NCBI GenBank assembly: GCA_914767715.1
Contig: OU612068.1
Span: 24,428,001 to 24,492,000 of the forward strand
DNA: 64,000 nucleotides
Source of the DNA: Membranipora membranacea
Taxonomy: Eukaryota > Bryozoa > Gymnolaemata > Cheilostomatida > Membraniporidae
Direction: 5' to 3'
Within the stretch, counting starts at the first letter, position 1; every line of letters begins with the position of its first letter. The translations under genes were made by a program, and so were the position numbers. The notes beneath the pieces were generated by a model that saw only the letters and a program-made list of their open reading frames with translations, had not been told where the DNA came from and did no database searches. Positions 1 to 14,189 of this stretch are shown here, in pieces.

Positions 1-1894
1 CAGTACAGGGTTATTGCCTCCCCAAAACTACGGTCCTGTTTGGTAATATTGCATTTATCGCTTTTTGAGTAGACATGGAATCGTCACCATAAAATGTACC
101 CTGCTATGGAAAAGAACTATAATGCACCCAATTGCCCGATTTAGCCCAATGAGCCCGATTTATTGTGTTTTTCCACAAGACAAGACACATCATAGATTGA
201 AAATATCAACCGGAAATTCTCTGTGTCGGCTCTTCAGATAAAATCTCCATTTATGTTGTAGTCTTCCAAAGACTGATTCTATGAAGAGGCCGAGATTGAC
301 TCCTCAGAGATGCAGCGAGAATAACTTAGCCTACCTGGCTGTCACTCCTGATAGGTAAGTAATAGTTCCTCATTGCACTCTCGAAGAGAATAACAAAAAA
401 AAATAGGTCAAATAACTTCAATGTATATGATGATGCTATGACACAAAGAAGCCACCATAAACACATAAATAGTGTTTATATGTTTATGGAGGCAAACCTA
501 GAGTCATTGATTGACCAAGGCACAAGTCACTAAGCTTGCCTCAGCACAACATGCTATATATTATGTCGAAAAACTTTGTATTGTATGACATTCCCATTCT
601 ATGTCTGTTCATTAACCATAACTCCACATGTACGAGTCGCAGATAGTGCCACTTTGGTTTCATTGGGGAGGAACCCACTCTTACCAGGGAATTTGGGAAA
701 ACTTATCCCCAACTCTATGCTTTAACTTTTTTATGGAATTTTTTGTTAAATTTTGAGGAGTTGCTCACTTAATGAAAATACAGGCGCAACTCCCATCTGG
801 CCTTAAAAATAAAATTAGAATTTCAAAGCGAGATAATTAATATGTTGGTACATGTATGTGTTTAGGACATTTATCACTGCTCTCAAACAGGTATATTTAA
901 GTGAACCAAACTTCTTTTGAGCGTAGATGTTGCAATAACAAAACAATTGTGTCTTTAGTTGTGACCACGCAACTTATTTGACGGTGCGTCATTCCTTTCC
1001 CTATATTCTACTTTGAGGTAATAATCATGACAACTTGCCTCTAAAAGTATGAGGTCATCCTCGAAAATCTTGACGTATATTTCATTTCAATCTTTGTACC
1101 TAAAATTAACGCACTGGCAGAACATTGATCTGTTTATTATCTGTTTCGATTTGTTTTCCCCAAGGAAATACGTTGAATAAAGTCAGCTGCCTACGCTAGT
1201 AAATACTTCAAAAACATCACCAGGGAAAATCCTATTGATAGGACCATTGTTTGTCTAAGCCGATGTTGCGGGTGGGTGGGGGTGGATACTAGAAATATCC
1301 AAGAAGACCACAATGTCACCATTCCTCAATCAAACGAATATCAACAATAAAGTTTGCAAAGGTAACATTAATTACATGGGACCAGATCATAACAAATCAT
1401 CCCAGACACCCAAGTACTTATGTACCACATGCTCACTGCTAATAAATGAGCTCTAATAAGGTAATTGCTAGCTCAGCTCATTTCTGTCACAATGTATAAG
1501 AATTGATTATCAGGATAGTGTCGCCTGTAGGCAGCACAGTCAGCTTTTCTAAAGTTCCGTTATATTATCGCTCTTACTCTGTAAATGAGCTCTCATTGTG
1601 TATTGATTTTCCGATACTGTTATACAACAACAATGTCCCACAGTCATACGATAGCCAATGCTCCATGTTTCCCCTCTCTGCACAATCTCAATAACGAGCT
1701 AAACTACATCAATTATCATAAATATTACATCGCTTTTTATGACCTAAGGCTTTCTAACCATATATACAATGCAGCGGATTAAGAACCATATATATTGAGC
1801 TTGTATGGTGCCCTGGGAAATTTCGCGGAGCCGTGGGAAGGTCATTTACTGTAACATGTGGTTAGATGTCTCCTGTCAGCTGGTTTAGTCTGAC
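1..1894. other. Gene-free left flank
   Basis: I see no supported coding exon here. The two short plus-strand reading frames near 1503-1782 overlap in different frames and show no splice context or family motif. Bases about 15-40 read like the end of a dispersed element: the stretch of cctccc followed by an actacggtcctg-like end resembles the right end of the element at 18579-18829. The promoter and 5' untranslated region of the GRAMD2-like gene must lie at the right of this interval, but no specific site can be defended. Confidence 0.5.
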
Positions 1895-4800
1895 ATGGTG
1901 AAGGAATCACGAACAGGGGATAGTCGCCTCCTTCAGAGACAGAGGCGAACATGCTCTATGTCAGACAATGCTTGCAGGGTGTCGCTGGCTAGCCAGGATT
2001 CTATGAATCAACTCTCCAACTCGGTGGGATCTGAACAGTATCGTAGTCTGAGGAAATGTCACAGCAGTGTCGAGAATTCTAACATGCCTTCTCTAGCGGT
2101 AAGTAAACATCTTAACCATTATAGGTGTCAATCTGGGTGTGCCGCATTTTTTGTGCTTTCATCTTCAGCTTGGCTATTACTGTATACATTAGCTGTTAGT
2201 ATATATAGCTTATATATTTATATACTATAATATGTTATATCAGCTATTATATATAGCTGAAGGGTAAGGAGGAACAGGGTGATGAATTGAACCCTGACAA
2301 TGGCAAGGTGTAAGTATTTTTGGAATAAGATAGATGACCTTGTGCTTTTCCACAGTCAGTGATTGGCCTCCCAAGTTTCGAGTAATTAAGTCAGAGAGAA
2401 GACTCAATGAGAGTTAAGTACGTGGATCTGGATGAGATGAGATGTTAAGGTTCACTAATCACTAATTACTTGGAAAGTTGTTGATTGATACTGTTTGCGG
2501 CTAGAGATAAAAAACCAGCTAGCACTATATATACTGTAGTCAGAGCTCCCAGACTTTTGCCCCCCCCCCGCCCGACGGCTCCCCCGGCGGAGGAAATACT
2601 GCTGTTTGCTGTGTCAGAGTGATTTTTAACCCTTGCCCACATTTTTTGGCTCCATGTGTCATCTTAAATCTGAATTTGTTTGGCTTGACTCATTGTCTAC
2701 TTGAAAAACTAATGTTCTATACTTGCTGATGTATGTATGAAAATTATCAAATCCCATCACCTACAAAGTGAGCCTAGAGATTTAAACAAAGCGTTGTTTT
2801 CAACTATAATTCTATTGGAAATTCATGGTTCGATTTTTGGGTACCAAGGCACTAATAAAAATTGTTTTGCTATGTTCAATGCGAAAAGATTTCTTTGATC
2901 AAACAAACAATGCTTACTATGATATTTTCATTAATACCAATTTATTGATTAGCGATGGTGTGATCCTGTTGCCAATCAAGTCTGTCTGATTTTTCATTCA
3001 ATAGGCTTTGCGATTGATAAGGTATTGTTTATATATCCATATATTGGCAGCAAAGATTGAACAGTCAGCTTGCTAATCAAACAAATCCACTTGTTTGCAA
3101 ACAGAATTCACCGTGTCATGCGGGTCCAGGGTTTGCTAAGTTATGGTCCTTGGTATAGGTACATGTAACTGAGACATAGAACAATACAGGATAAATCAAC
3201 GTCAGCATAGCGTTTATTATAGTACAATATCTCTATAATGACATTGCTGCCACAATTGATTGAAAAAAGTACTTTGGTATAATTTCCTTGTCTTTATAAT
3301 GAGACCAATGCTATGCCAACAAAACAGCACAATCAAACTCCCACATAAAAGCCTTCTAATCTTATGATAATTTGTCATGCTTATTTTAGTGACACAGCTT
3401 TTTTTAACATGGTTAGTTTGTACAGCAATTATGGGGACAGTGTTGATTGGTCATCACTGGACACTATGTTGAGCAAGATTAGTTGGCTGTTGAAATAGTG
3501 CACCAGTCCAGTCCCGACCTATTAATAACCATCAAATGATAGCTAGTAGTTGAGAGCGCAGAGCATGTCAAGTTGGTTTTGACCTGAGTTATGAGTGCTC
3601 TTTGATCACTTTTGAAGCAGTTTTTCTGGAGTATAAATAGAAATGTGTTTGTGATGCAAGGTTTATTACTAGTCGAGATTACTATTGGTCAGGGGTGCTG
3701 CTAGTGCATGCATAGCCTTGCGATTTGTTTGCTCAAAGTTCTACTGCATGGAAATTAGGTGGTCAGTGGTGAGTAGAACCAAGATGGTGTTTCTCATATC
3801 CAGTTTTCCTCTTTTTGGCATATTGTGACCGAATGAATGTTGGCAGAGACGGCTTGAGGACAGCCCTGAAAAGAAGACCATGTTTCAATTCATCATGAAT
3901 TTTATTGCATAAGTTTAGATGTAATGCAATGTATTAGCAGCAAACTAAGTTCTCTCTGTTTATACCTGTATTTTTACCTGCATGTTTTCAGGTGTCCAGC
4001 GCCAGCCTTTTTAGCAGGGAGAACAGAAAGTTCTTTTTCCAATATCCTCCCTCTGCACCTGACCTGCACCTCACCATGTACCACGGCTTGTGTCAGTGCA
4101 AAGTGTCAGTGCAGAGTGACATTTCAGTATCAGTATTTGGAGACAATATACCAGTTGGACTGTAGCTGAGCAATGATATCGTGACCTCGTTTGACAAAGC
4201 TCAACTTCTTATGTTTTGCAGAAAATGCATGAGGGAAGCCTAAAGAAGAGGGACTTGAAACGGTTCCAGAAGATTTTCACCCCGGTGATTGGAGAAGATA
4301 TTTTCTATGACTGTAAGTTACATTTGTACAATTTCATGTGCAGTGAACGAGTGGTAACAGGGATTCGATGGTCGTTTCTATTTGTCAATGGTCCCAACCA
4401 ACTTTATCAAGGGAGTTGTAGATGACTTGCGGCAGTAATATTGTTTGCTTTAGTATGAGAGACAACTCCCCTATCTATGTGATAGTGACCCCTTTTATCT
4501 ACGCTTGCATCCGGGTTCAAGGTTACTTGAAGGATATCAAGTCTACCAGCAGCGTGCTGCAATTACAACGCCTGTCCAATTATTATCCCATGGTGATTAA
4601 CATTCTATTTTTTCCGGGATGTCAATCCAGAGGGATTTGGTAAAGGCATTTTTTTCGCAAATGATATGATATTTATACAAAAATGTTACAAAGCGCTAGC
4701 ATGTGTTGAGAGTTATTGAAAAACGAAAAAGCCATTTTTATCAATCATTGCTTGCTGCCTTGCACGTGATTTAATCATTGGTGTTGCGAGTTGATCCTGA

Positions 4801-7800
4801 GTTTTTTGATTGTCTATTGATTTGTAACTGTCAAATTAGAAGTCTTGTTAACAGTTATTACACTTCTTCACAATCCGCTCGCACAGATATTGCTTCTGAA
4901 GAAGTGTATGACATGAGACCTCAGGTTTAAGCATCCTTTGCATTGATTTGTTGTCATCAGCAACTACACTTCAAGACTATAAGAGCTATAAAAAAGTTTT
5001 TTTCCAGTAACATCAGCTAAAGTTGGCCGGAAATGATTATGAGATATATAAGGTTGTATCTGCATAACAATCAATTCGAAATAAATGAAATGCTTATAGG
5101 GGTATATAGGGTCATCCAAGGTACTAAATTACTGGTGACATCAACATTTAATTTTTCTTTCCTCTTGTAGGTTTCTCGTGTGCCTTATATCAGGATAGCA
5201 TAGCATCTGGATATTTGTATTTGACGTACAACTGGTTCTGCTTTTATTCTAACTTCATGGGGCGACACAGACAAGTAAGTATATGTTTAGTAACCTACCC
5301 AAAGCCCAGACGAGATTAGAAACTAACATTGAATCAAGAACGTTCACATGATCACATAATGAGGCAGAGGCCAGCTAAATGATATAACTGATATTGATTT
5401 AAAGTAGCCATGTTTTATGGCCTCACTTTAATGATTTTTTGCAATTTTTTGCTTACTTTCCTGTTCTCGTTTATAAGGTATGTGATTGAAATGCAGGGAT
5501 CACCAATTGCAATATGGTGGTGCAGATCTATGCCAAAATCTTAAAGTCGGCTGGCAGATCCGACCATATCTGGGGCAAAATGACACAGCTGTCTGGTCGA
5601 CTTCAACAACATTAGAATAGGGTTCTTTAAGACTAGCGGGCGCTGCAAGGTAGAATGTCTGCCACCCGCAAGGTAAGACCTCTAGATGTACAGCTGAGCG
5701 ACTTCCTTGTCCTACCAGCTCAGCAACCCATTACTGTTGGCATAAGTCCATCTGCTAAGATTCATCTTCTATTTTAGGTTGCAATTGATGTCAACAAAAT
5801 ACAGAGTATATCACAAGAAAGAACTGCAAAGATAATACCAAACGCCATAAAAATAACCACAGACAATGAAATAGTACGTATACCACTGTACACCTAAGCA
5901 CGTATGAATATCAGAGACCTTAGTCTGTATGAATTCCGTGCCCCTGTACTCCGCTGTGGATTTGGCATCAGCCGCTGATATAATTACTTTTTTGTTATTT
6001 TGGTGATGCCTCTGACGTCATTGTGTACCTCGGGCAATGGTGAGCTGCCAACAACGCTTTATTTGAGTAGGCAGCAGTCATCACTACCTACACATTTATA
6101 GTGCATGAGTAAACCTGACCAATGTTACCAGTACTCCCACTGCACCAAAAAACAAAACATTGCAGTACACACAATTAAATGCACTTGCCGAATCAGAATT
6201 CCCACAAGTGAGTAAAGCTAGGGTCAACTCTGAGAAACTTTTTACGAAGAGATGCCCATTTTCGTCTGAATTAGTGACTCCCACTGCATCAAAAACAAAA
6301 CGTTGCAGTACACACAATTAAACGCACTTGCCGAATCAGAATTCCCAGGAGTCATTACAGCTAGGGCCAACTCTGAGAAATTTTTTGCGAAGAGATACTA
6401 ATTTTCCCTATTTTCTTCTGAATATGTGCATGACTCAATATTTCTTTTGCGGTGTTTCTTGTTCTCACTGCGGTGTTTCTGTTTGTAGTTTGTGTTCAGC
6501 TCGTTTATATCTAGAGACAGAGCATACAAAGCCCTGGTATCTCTCTGGAACAGAACAGAGGAGGTGAGTGATCAGCAAATTGTGCAATGTGAAGTGTTTA
6601 TCACTGTGCCACAAATTAAATACTACATTTGTATTATTATCATCATCATCATCATAGTATCATCTTCGCAAACATCTGATGAAATTGCTCTGAAAGCAGT
6701 GCTTATGGTCGGGATCAAGGGAAAAATTCCATCAGCATGCTTATGATGTCATTCAAATACAATATTGATGGATGAGGTTTTGTTGGCCCAGACCCTAGAT
6801 GGTGAGGCTTTGAAATCAATACCGTGAGTTATGATGCCATCAACTAAAAGAAAATGCTCTACCCAAACCTGCCATACTGCCAAGGAAAGTCTCAACGTGA
6901 CTGTAATATGATTGGTTCGAGGCTGGAAACATGGCTTCTAACCTAGTCTAACCTTCTAGACGCATGAACAATAATTTTATATTCATTATAATTATAATTT
7001 ATACTGGGCGATTCAGTGTTTGTGTAAAAACTATGGGCCCATAGCCGTGTTTATAGTTCGGCTCTACACATTAGTTCTCTGAAGTCCTTATAAATCTATA
7101 ATTGATGAGATTTCCACACACAAAAAAACATGTTTCTCACTTAACATCCGATTAGAAGGAGTATCGATAAACTTTGTTTACTTTTGCAGCCTCAAGTCTC
7201 AGGTGAATCAGATGATTTGAGTGATGTTGAATCTATGACGAGAATTGTGAGTATATATATATAATATATTATATATATAATGGGCTTTATTTCATCGATC
7301 AAGGATTTAAATGGATGAAAAATTCTTAATTGCTCTTCAAAGCGAGACTGCTGATGGCTTGTGTAAATAAAGATGATATATTTTTTTAAGATTTCCCTGC
7401 TTTTATCCAATATTTATCGTAGAATCATGAAATCCCACAGTCATCAGAAAAAAGCCCAGGTTAACAAGAAAAGAACCAGGACTACTCCGAGGGGCCAGAC
7501 TTAGTTCCATTGTGCTGACATGTAATGTTATTAGGCTAAATTGCCAGTCAGGTATTGTGATTATAAGAGCCGCAGGCAATCACACATGTATCCAGCCGAT
7601 AAGACATCAAGTAACCTATTGATTATTGATTCTGTTCTCTTTTACTCTATACAGGTAGCATTAACAGATTACGGATCACACTCAGGGTCTCACATAAACC
7701 GACCCTCTGAGACAGAGGATACCTCCTCAGAGCTAAGTAATACGGGTACAGAACTCAACATAGCTCAGGCAGATAGCACATCCGATGTCATCGAGTTTGT

Positions 7801-9964
7801 GGCTAACCCAAGCTCTGCGAGCATCGATATTGATTCAGTCACTGAGGAGCAGGTCACATCGTCTCAGCCCTCACCATCTAAGGTGGAGGAAACCCGCTGC
7901 CCTGACAAAGAGTTGCCTGTCAACAGCAGCAAACTGCAATGCAAACAAATGGTGCTTTGGCAAAAAGGTAAATTAGAAGTTCACACTTAAACAATAACAA
8001 GTTGATTACATGCAGATCTTCATGTTTTTATCCCACCAAGCTATGCACACGTGACCGTGTCAAGGTATCAGAGGCTCATCCATGTTCTCAAGCTTATCAA
8101 CAGCTAAGCAAATCAGCAAAATTTTTTCCTTTATTCAGAATTATTATGCTTTCCAGGATTATTAACAGCTATCCAAGTTCTCTTAATAGACAGGAGCTTT
8201 AAATAGGAATGACATTTACAGCAGCCATTTTTACCACACACTTCCCTCTGCTCAGATCACATGTTATGAATGGGATCATGTTTGTAAATGTCAAAGCTGT
8301 AGAAATATCTACCAGCCAAAGACTGTTCACAATCAGTTAAAATTAAAACCCGGCGGTTGCGATATTTTCATTTCACACCATGTGGTGATTATAAATGTCA
8401 TGTCTAAGAGTTCCGCCTTTACTCAATGAAAATATCGCCCTGCAGGTGTCAAAGCCCATTAGAGCCTTCTTCTAACAGCTTAGAAGTTATTTACCACATA
8501 CATAGATATATTCCACATGTATGCCACTCACGCTGTGAAATATTACAATGTTGTTTCCGTTTCATGCTCTTGGAGACATTGTTGTTAGATCTTCATGTCA
8601 CATAAATGGAATTATGAGGATATCATTTCTTCAGCTGAATGAGACTAGGGCTGAGCTAACGTGCTAAGATCTTGTTGCCTCTTTGTCTGACAGCTCTGAA
8701 ATTTCCAATTCCCAATTCCAAATCTAGATTCTCTCAATTCTTACAAAGTCTACCCCGCTATAATTGTGCCATGATGGACAAGTATGGGTGGCCGGTAGAT
8801 CTGCCGGAAAATTAACATCTTGATATAATACCATGTTCAAATATATTGAATCATTTTTTTTCAACCCGACCTTTTAGGCATATTTAAAGTGCAACCAAGG
8901 TTTCAAACAACTTCTCATTGATGGCCATTGATTAATAGCAGATTGCACCTTCTGCATGGGGAAAAAGACAAACTATAATTCGGATGATTATTCAGCCAGA
9001 ATTCTTGTGAAACATGTCTTCCATCAGGCACTCAACCTCAGCTAAAAGAGAATACCACATATCAGTTTCCTGTTCCTGTTATTATTTAGCCTGTGCTCTA
9101 TAATTATTACAGCAAAGTCTTGGAACCTCCCCTAAACTGAAGTGTTACCCAGCTTAGAGTCAGCAACTACTTTGAGTTTTGCATCGCGTAATGCACAAAG
9201 CTGATGCTGCCCAGCACATTATTTGCTACCCATTAATGCATTGCTGCGAAACCTTGGTTGCCCTTTAAGTCCCTATTAGAGAGTTGTCCTCAGTTGCATT
9301 GAGGGAAGACAGCCAGAAAAACAACATGTTTAACCCATGTCATTACATTACATTTTAGTAGAGAGAAGTTTGGGGGGACTACAAAGTGTGCTTCAGTGGT
9401 GCTACAATAACAGTACTGGTCTCTTCGGTGAAACACATCGCTTCTATAACCTTCTCATCATATGGTGAGTAGATAGTTACATGTACCTGTATTTGTGTCA
9501 TAGATCATTGTGGAACCGAATCATTATATATTCAAATTAATGTCATTATACAGACAATTTTGTTGTTTATTCTGTTGGGTTGTGTCAGGAGTTGCCCCTT
9601 ATTGTAGGATGTGGCGGAACAGATCATCTGATTATGAAAGCCAGGAACTATCAATCAGGGCTGTTTGTGTTTTTTCCTCAGATTGTGTCTACAAATAATT
9701 CTTTTGTTCGTTTTTAGTACATGTATATTGGCAGTGATGACTTTTTATCTCGGATTGAGGATGTTCACATTCGAGCAGGAACAGATAACTACACTTATTG
9801 CAAGACAACTCCGCATGAGAGAGCATAGCATCGCGCATCAGTTCGAATCAACCATTGACCTCAACCATAAACTCGTATCTCAGTTATCTGAAATATTATC
9901 TGCTGTGCAAAAACTGGTGCATGAAACAAAGACAGCTTGTCGACATACAAAGTATCCACAATAA
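1895..9964 (+). CDS. GRAM-domain, single-pass membrane protein of the GRAMD2 (GRAMD2A/2B) type
   Basis: Nine exons join in frame: 1895-2098, 4222-4312, 5171-5274, 5778-5873, 6489-6563, 7190-7246, 7655-7967, 9359-9464 and 9718-9964. They give about 430 residues, close to vertebrate GRAMD2B. Residues 1-68 are Ser/Arg-rich. Residues about 75-190 form the GRAM domain, with KKRDLKRFQKIF leading in, FSCALYQD, a GYLYLTYNWFCFYSN core, VNKIQSISQERTAKIIPNAI and FISRDRAYKAL. An acidic Ser/Thr-rich linker follows. A hydrophobic helix at about 342-362 is split by the last intron, and a Glu/His/Gln-rich tail of about 68 residues ends the protein. There is no ASTER/VASt sterol domain, which separates it from GRAMD1. 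Family members sit in the ER membrane and bind anionic lipids at membrane contact sites; that role is inferred by homology. All junctions are GT-AG. Exon 8 could instead begin three bases later at a second AG. The first exon is the least certain, because no homologous motif fixes its start. Confidence 0.9.
6133..6408. repeat. Two-copy tandem repeat, period 144 bp, in GRAMD2-like intron 4
   Basis: A unit beginning actcccactgca at 6133 starts again at 6277. Both copies share the stretches cagtacacacaattaa, cacttgccgaatcagaattccca and aactctgagaaa, with scattered substitutions. The second copy stops short of full length before exon 5. I see no coding function; the reading frames across it are by-products of the repeat. 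Confidence 0.8.
7253..7281. repeat. AT dinucleotide microsatellite directly after GRAMD2-like exon 6
   Basis: An alternating TA/AT run begins about six bases after the exon 6 donor (gtgagt). It is a simple repeat, likely length-variable. I see no sign that it affects splicing. Confidence 0.7.
8095..8475. repeat. Dispersed repeat, copy A (in GRAMD2-like intron 7)
   Basis: This segment is closely similar to 14190-14545. The best-matching core runs from about 8205 to 8310, including ggaatgacatttacagcagc and ttatgaatgggatcatg, and similarity continues more weakly to the caatgaaaatat and gcaggtgt blocks. It holds no reading frame of note. A short inverted pair (gacatttaca and tgtaaatgtc) flanks its core, which may be the remains of terminal repeats. 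Confidence 0.75.
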
Positions 9965-10164
9965 TAATACTGGGTCGCATATTATTATTTACAAGACTAT
10001 CTACGATGTACAATCAAGGATTCATTTGCAATCAATTGCTTTGTCTTTCAAAAGCAGAATTTTATTTAATTTATTTAGTTTAGTCAGATGCATCAGATGC
10101 AATATATTTTTCTATATTTGATACAGATATGAGTAAAAGGTTGATTGATTTTGGCAGCATGACA

Positions 10165-10170
10165 TTTATT
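10165..10170 (-). promoter_or_regulatory. Poly(A) signal AATAAA of AKR copy 1
   Basis: AATAAA on the minus strand lies about 190 bases past the copy 1 stop. The same signal within the same conserved 3' flank follows copies 2 (17214-17219), 3 (29616-29621) and 4 (35380-35385). The repetition makes it a credible 3' end signal rather than chance. Confidence 0.65.
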
Positions 10171-10361
10171 TTCTGTTGGTCACTCCAATATATCGTGTCT
10201 CATTCACCACCCAAGTGAAAGTAGAATTTTGAGGCCGCAATGTTTATAGATCCGCTAAGCTTCTCACTGTTGATGATGGTGTGTATCTCGGCGTTCGTCG
10301 CATCTTGTTGGCTCGGAGTATTATCCTTTTGATAGAGTAACCACTAGCAGCGCTGCACACC

Positions 10362-13300
10362 TTAAAACGGGAATTGTGGGTGTGCCATACCTCTATAAAA
10401 TAAATGCAAGGGTGCTCTTCTCAAAAAACTTTTTGCTGTTTGAATTAGAGCATTTCATAACTTATTCCAAAAGAAACGCATTCCACCCTCAACCAGTTGT
10501 CCGCCAAAAGCCATGTTTTTCACAAGCAATACAACGGCAAGCAATTTGTACTTACTTTGCGCCCAAAAAACTAAAACTAAAGAGCCTTTCTGATTTGTCA
10601 ATAGCTTTCAAATCTGCCATATCTTTCTCGCTCAATATGAAGTCAAAAACCTGAAATTCAAACAATATGATATTGTCAATAACCATAGACTTATTATTAG
10701 GACTGTGAATAACCAATTAACAAAGTTTGTATCATACATGTCTACAGACTTGAGCCTGTCAACTGCTGCAGAGCATAAACCGCTAGATGACTCAACTAAT
10801 CTGAGAACATCTCTTAAAAGCAAGCATTGTATTATTATCTGTTATAGGTCGTAAGCCTGTTAAGCTGCTGCATTGTTTTTATCAAATGTTGTAACTGATG
10901 GGTGATGGGATAAGTTTGTGAACTAAGTCTTTCCAAAGGATTGCTCATGGTTCATGTAAGGCCTAGCTTTTTTTAAAGTTGTCTTCATCCAATCGGGAAT
11001 GAACTCCCTGGTCAAATCTATTACAACTGTTCCAAAGACACCCAAGAGTTGTGTTCACACAAAAAAGGTGCATGCAACTTCTCCATCCAGAACCAGAGTC
11101 TATCCTGCAATCAGGGAAAGGGTGTAATGTTATCATGGAGTTTTTGGGACAAACTCCCTAATGTGATGAGATTAAATTAAATCATGTACCTCAAAGTTAG
11201 AGATAATTCTATGCTCGCTGACACTTTTAGGGATCACTATGATATTCCTTTGCATGAGATATTTGAGAAGAACTTGAGCAGGAGTCTTTTTCTTCTCTTC
11301 AGCGATCCTCACAACCACTGGGTCTTTCATTAGCACAGGAGTCTCTGAATTAAGCCCTCTGAAACAGAACATTGGAAATCAGCTAATAGTGTGCACAATA
11401 CATTACTGTCCAATCCATGTAATGTCAAATAAATTTGCTATTATTTCTTTATAAAGAGGCACACACCAAGTCTAGTATAGTCTAAGCATTTCATCAGGTT
11501 GCTGAACCAAGGAGTTAGAGACTGGACTAAGCGTTCTATTGTCAGCCAACCCCGCACAATGTCAGATTTATGGGTTGTAGAACTAAGTTGCAATACTTAC
11601 GGCCTCCCTGGTGATCCGATGGGCCCGTATGCTGCGAATGTTATCCCCTTCTCCTGGCAAAAGTTAACCAGTTTTTCTTGCTGGAACCATGCATGGCATT
11701 CACACTGTATAATTAAGAGTGGATGTATTACATGCATGGAAGGAAAAACAAAATCATATGAGTAATAATAATAATGTTTAGTTTATAGATTGATATTATT
11801 TAGCCGATGGAGTAAAAGTTAATGGGTAAAACGGCCAATAATACTAATTTAGACCTTTTTGGAACATCCGGGCTACTAACCTGAAGATTACTTGGTTTAA
11901 CTTTGCAGTTGTCCCAGATTATTTGGACTTGTTCTTCATTGAAGTTTGATAAGCCAAGAGCCTTGACGATACCAGCATCTACCAATTTCTCCATTTCCTG
12001 AAAAAAGTAAATTTCTAGGTCACTGTCAAAGGCACACCATCATGTTGCATTTGGAATGCGGCAGCAAAGATTTGAGCATAATAATTTGTCCTTTATACAA
12101 CTGAAAGAGTATATCTATCTATATCTAGAATATGTTCAACTAGGTTTAGCCTAACATCTGATCATGGCTCATAAAGTTGTGCCCCATCCAACAACAATCC
12201 CAACATATCTCTCAGGTCCTTTTTCAACATCTAAGCATATACTCATTGTCAGATTTTATGTACACTTTTATTTTATTTTTTATTATTCTACACCGAATAT
12301 TTTATCTCACATTTTATCATGTACAACGCTTAGAAATCATTGTTTTATTGTATAAACAATTTTATTAAGCATTTCATAAATAAACTGTATTATTATTATT
12401 ATTATAGATATAAAAAACTCCCTTTGTTTTATCTTTGCATCTGATTCAGCAAATGAAGTGATAATTTTACCTTATATATTTCTATGGGTGGTATCTCTGA
12501 GGTCATTGGTTCCCCGGCATCATTAAAAGGAAAGAACGCAGGCAGGTCATCATCCAGTTTCTCATCCTGAAAGTTAGATCACATAAGTTATAAGTTTAAC
12601 ACAAAACCCTCATAGTTTTTATACTTTTTTTTGCAAATATTAGCAGTAATGTATATCGAAATTCGCTTGGTTGCTATACCATCTAGCTTGGAAAGTTAAC
12701 ACCATGGGACAATGGGAAGGCTTTACCTTGTGTCAGTGATCTAAACCAGCTTTAGCAAAGCAGAAGTACTTGGGAGTAGTCAACCCTGGCTAGCCTTGAT
12801 TATAATCTACTTACAGAAAATAGTACAGGGAAATGAATAAGTAAGAGATCAATATAGTCTGTCTTCAGTTGTTTCAGAGACAGATCCACCTGTGATTTCA
12901 CTCTAGTTGGCTGACCTGCAGCTCCAGTAAGCTGCAAATAGATTAACATAGCAAGGAAAATTAAGATATACCCTGTATATCAAACATTATAAGTTTTCAT
13001 AGCGCCTGTGGCTTTAGTTAGCGAGGAAATCACGAATCAATCTTTAAGGAAGCTAAAATATTTGCTACCAAAATAGTGTTTAGAGTGTTGAATTTGTTTG
13101 AGGACATTCAACAAGTACAAATACTACTACCCTCTACCTTTGTAGTAATGAACAAGTCCTCTCGTTTGACTTTCCCTTCGTTATAGACTTTCTCCAGGGC
13201 GTTCCCTATCTCTTCTTCATTACGATAACCTCTAGCTGTATCGATATGACGGTATCCTGCGTTGACTGCGTGACGAACAGCATCCTCAACCTCTCCGGGT

Positions 13301-13917
13301 TTAGACTGTAATAGCAAATTCATACTGACATCTATCCGAGTTCATTTATTTACACCCTCTCAATACATCTTCTTGCTGGGCAGTTTGGAAGGGTCTAGGA
13401 ACCAAACTTGTTCTCAGATTTCTCCGCGTAAGCTCAAAGCATAAGCCTTATCACAGCAACCCCACAAACAAGTCAAAAGGGATGCTTCTGTAATAAGGCT
13501 AAGCTGCATTCCAAGTCCAGAAATAAAAACTGTCCATTTCTTATTGATCAGGCACATAATCTTTGGAGGGGTAGAAGTAGCTGTACCAGTGATAAGAACA
13601 TACTATACAAAAAAGTTCATTGGCCACAAGCCGCTACTGCTAGGTCTCGCCACCGGAAATCCATATTTATCAAAAGACCCAATGATGATCATGTTCCAAG
13701 CCACCCACAGTGCCTGAGGGTGGCTGACAGACACCCTCCCCTGACTAATTAATCTTGGGCACTGATGTTAAATGTCTCCCTTTCATTATTGTGTTGTGAC
13801 CTTCACCACTGATTAATGTTATTTTATCTCGTCACTTACCAGCCAAGTACCAAGCCCAACCAGTGGCATTGGTTTACCAGTCAGCATCTCTAATGTGGGT
13901 CCGCCTATGGTAGCCAT
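10362..13917 (-). CDS. Aldo-keto reductase, tandem copy 1 (intact)
   Basis: Nine minus-strand exons, from 5' to 3': 13840-13917, 13138-13305, 12815-12931, 12471-12566, 11881-11997, 11601-11704, 11190-11358, 10556-10650 and 10362-10392. All junctions are GT-AG and the frame is unbroken for 324 residues, the usual AKR length. The catalytic tetrad is present: Asp48 and Tyr53 in [14 protein letters not shown], Lys82 in FITTK and His115 in LLLIHFP. The second family signature KALGLSNF is intact. The NADP(H) 2'-phosphate-binding block [13 protein letters not shown] near residue 270 and a C-terminal HPQFPF also fit. Such enzymes are cytosolic NADPH-dependent carbonyl reductases with a TIM-barrel fold; the substrate cannot be told from sequence. 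The start ATG has a purine at -3 and G at +4, and the same MATIGG start is shared by all copies. This is the most divergent of the four copies. Confidence 0.95.
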
Positions 13918-14189
13918 TATGCAGTCTGTATATCTGTCTATATATCGCCACAATATTTGCTTGATACTGCTCTGGCGCTTTCACTTGGAATGACTCGACT
14001 AAAATTTACAGAACTTATTTGAAATCTTATCTTTTCCCCCCTTTCAGCATGTGAGCTAATTCAAATAGCAAAGATAGATGAATGATGCTGACTAATAACT
14101 GACTTGCAATTTATCTTTCTCTCGAATAACCTATTGTGTCGTAATAATTGGGACCACATTACACAAATTTTGACAGCATTGTCTGCCAA

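Noticed and set aside
1503-1782. Two overlapping small frames before the GRAMD2-like gene
   Set aside because: They lie in different frames over the same bases, with no motif and no splice logic to exon 1.
2561-2595. C-rich and GC-rich patch considered as a CpG promoter
   Set aside because: It is only about 35 bases and lies inside the first GRAMD2-like intron with no other promoter sign.
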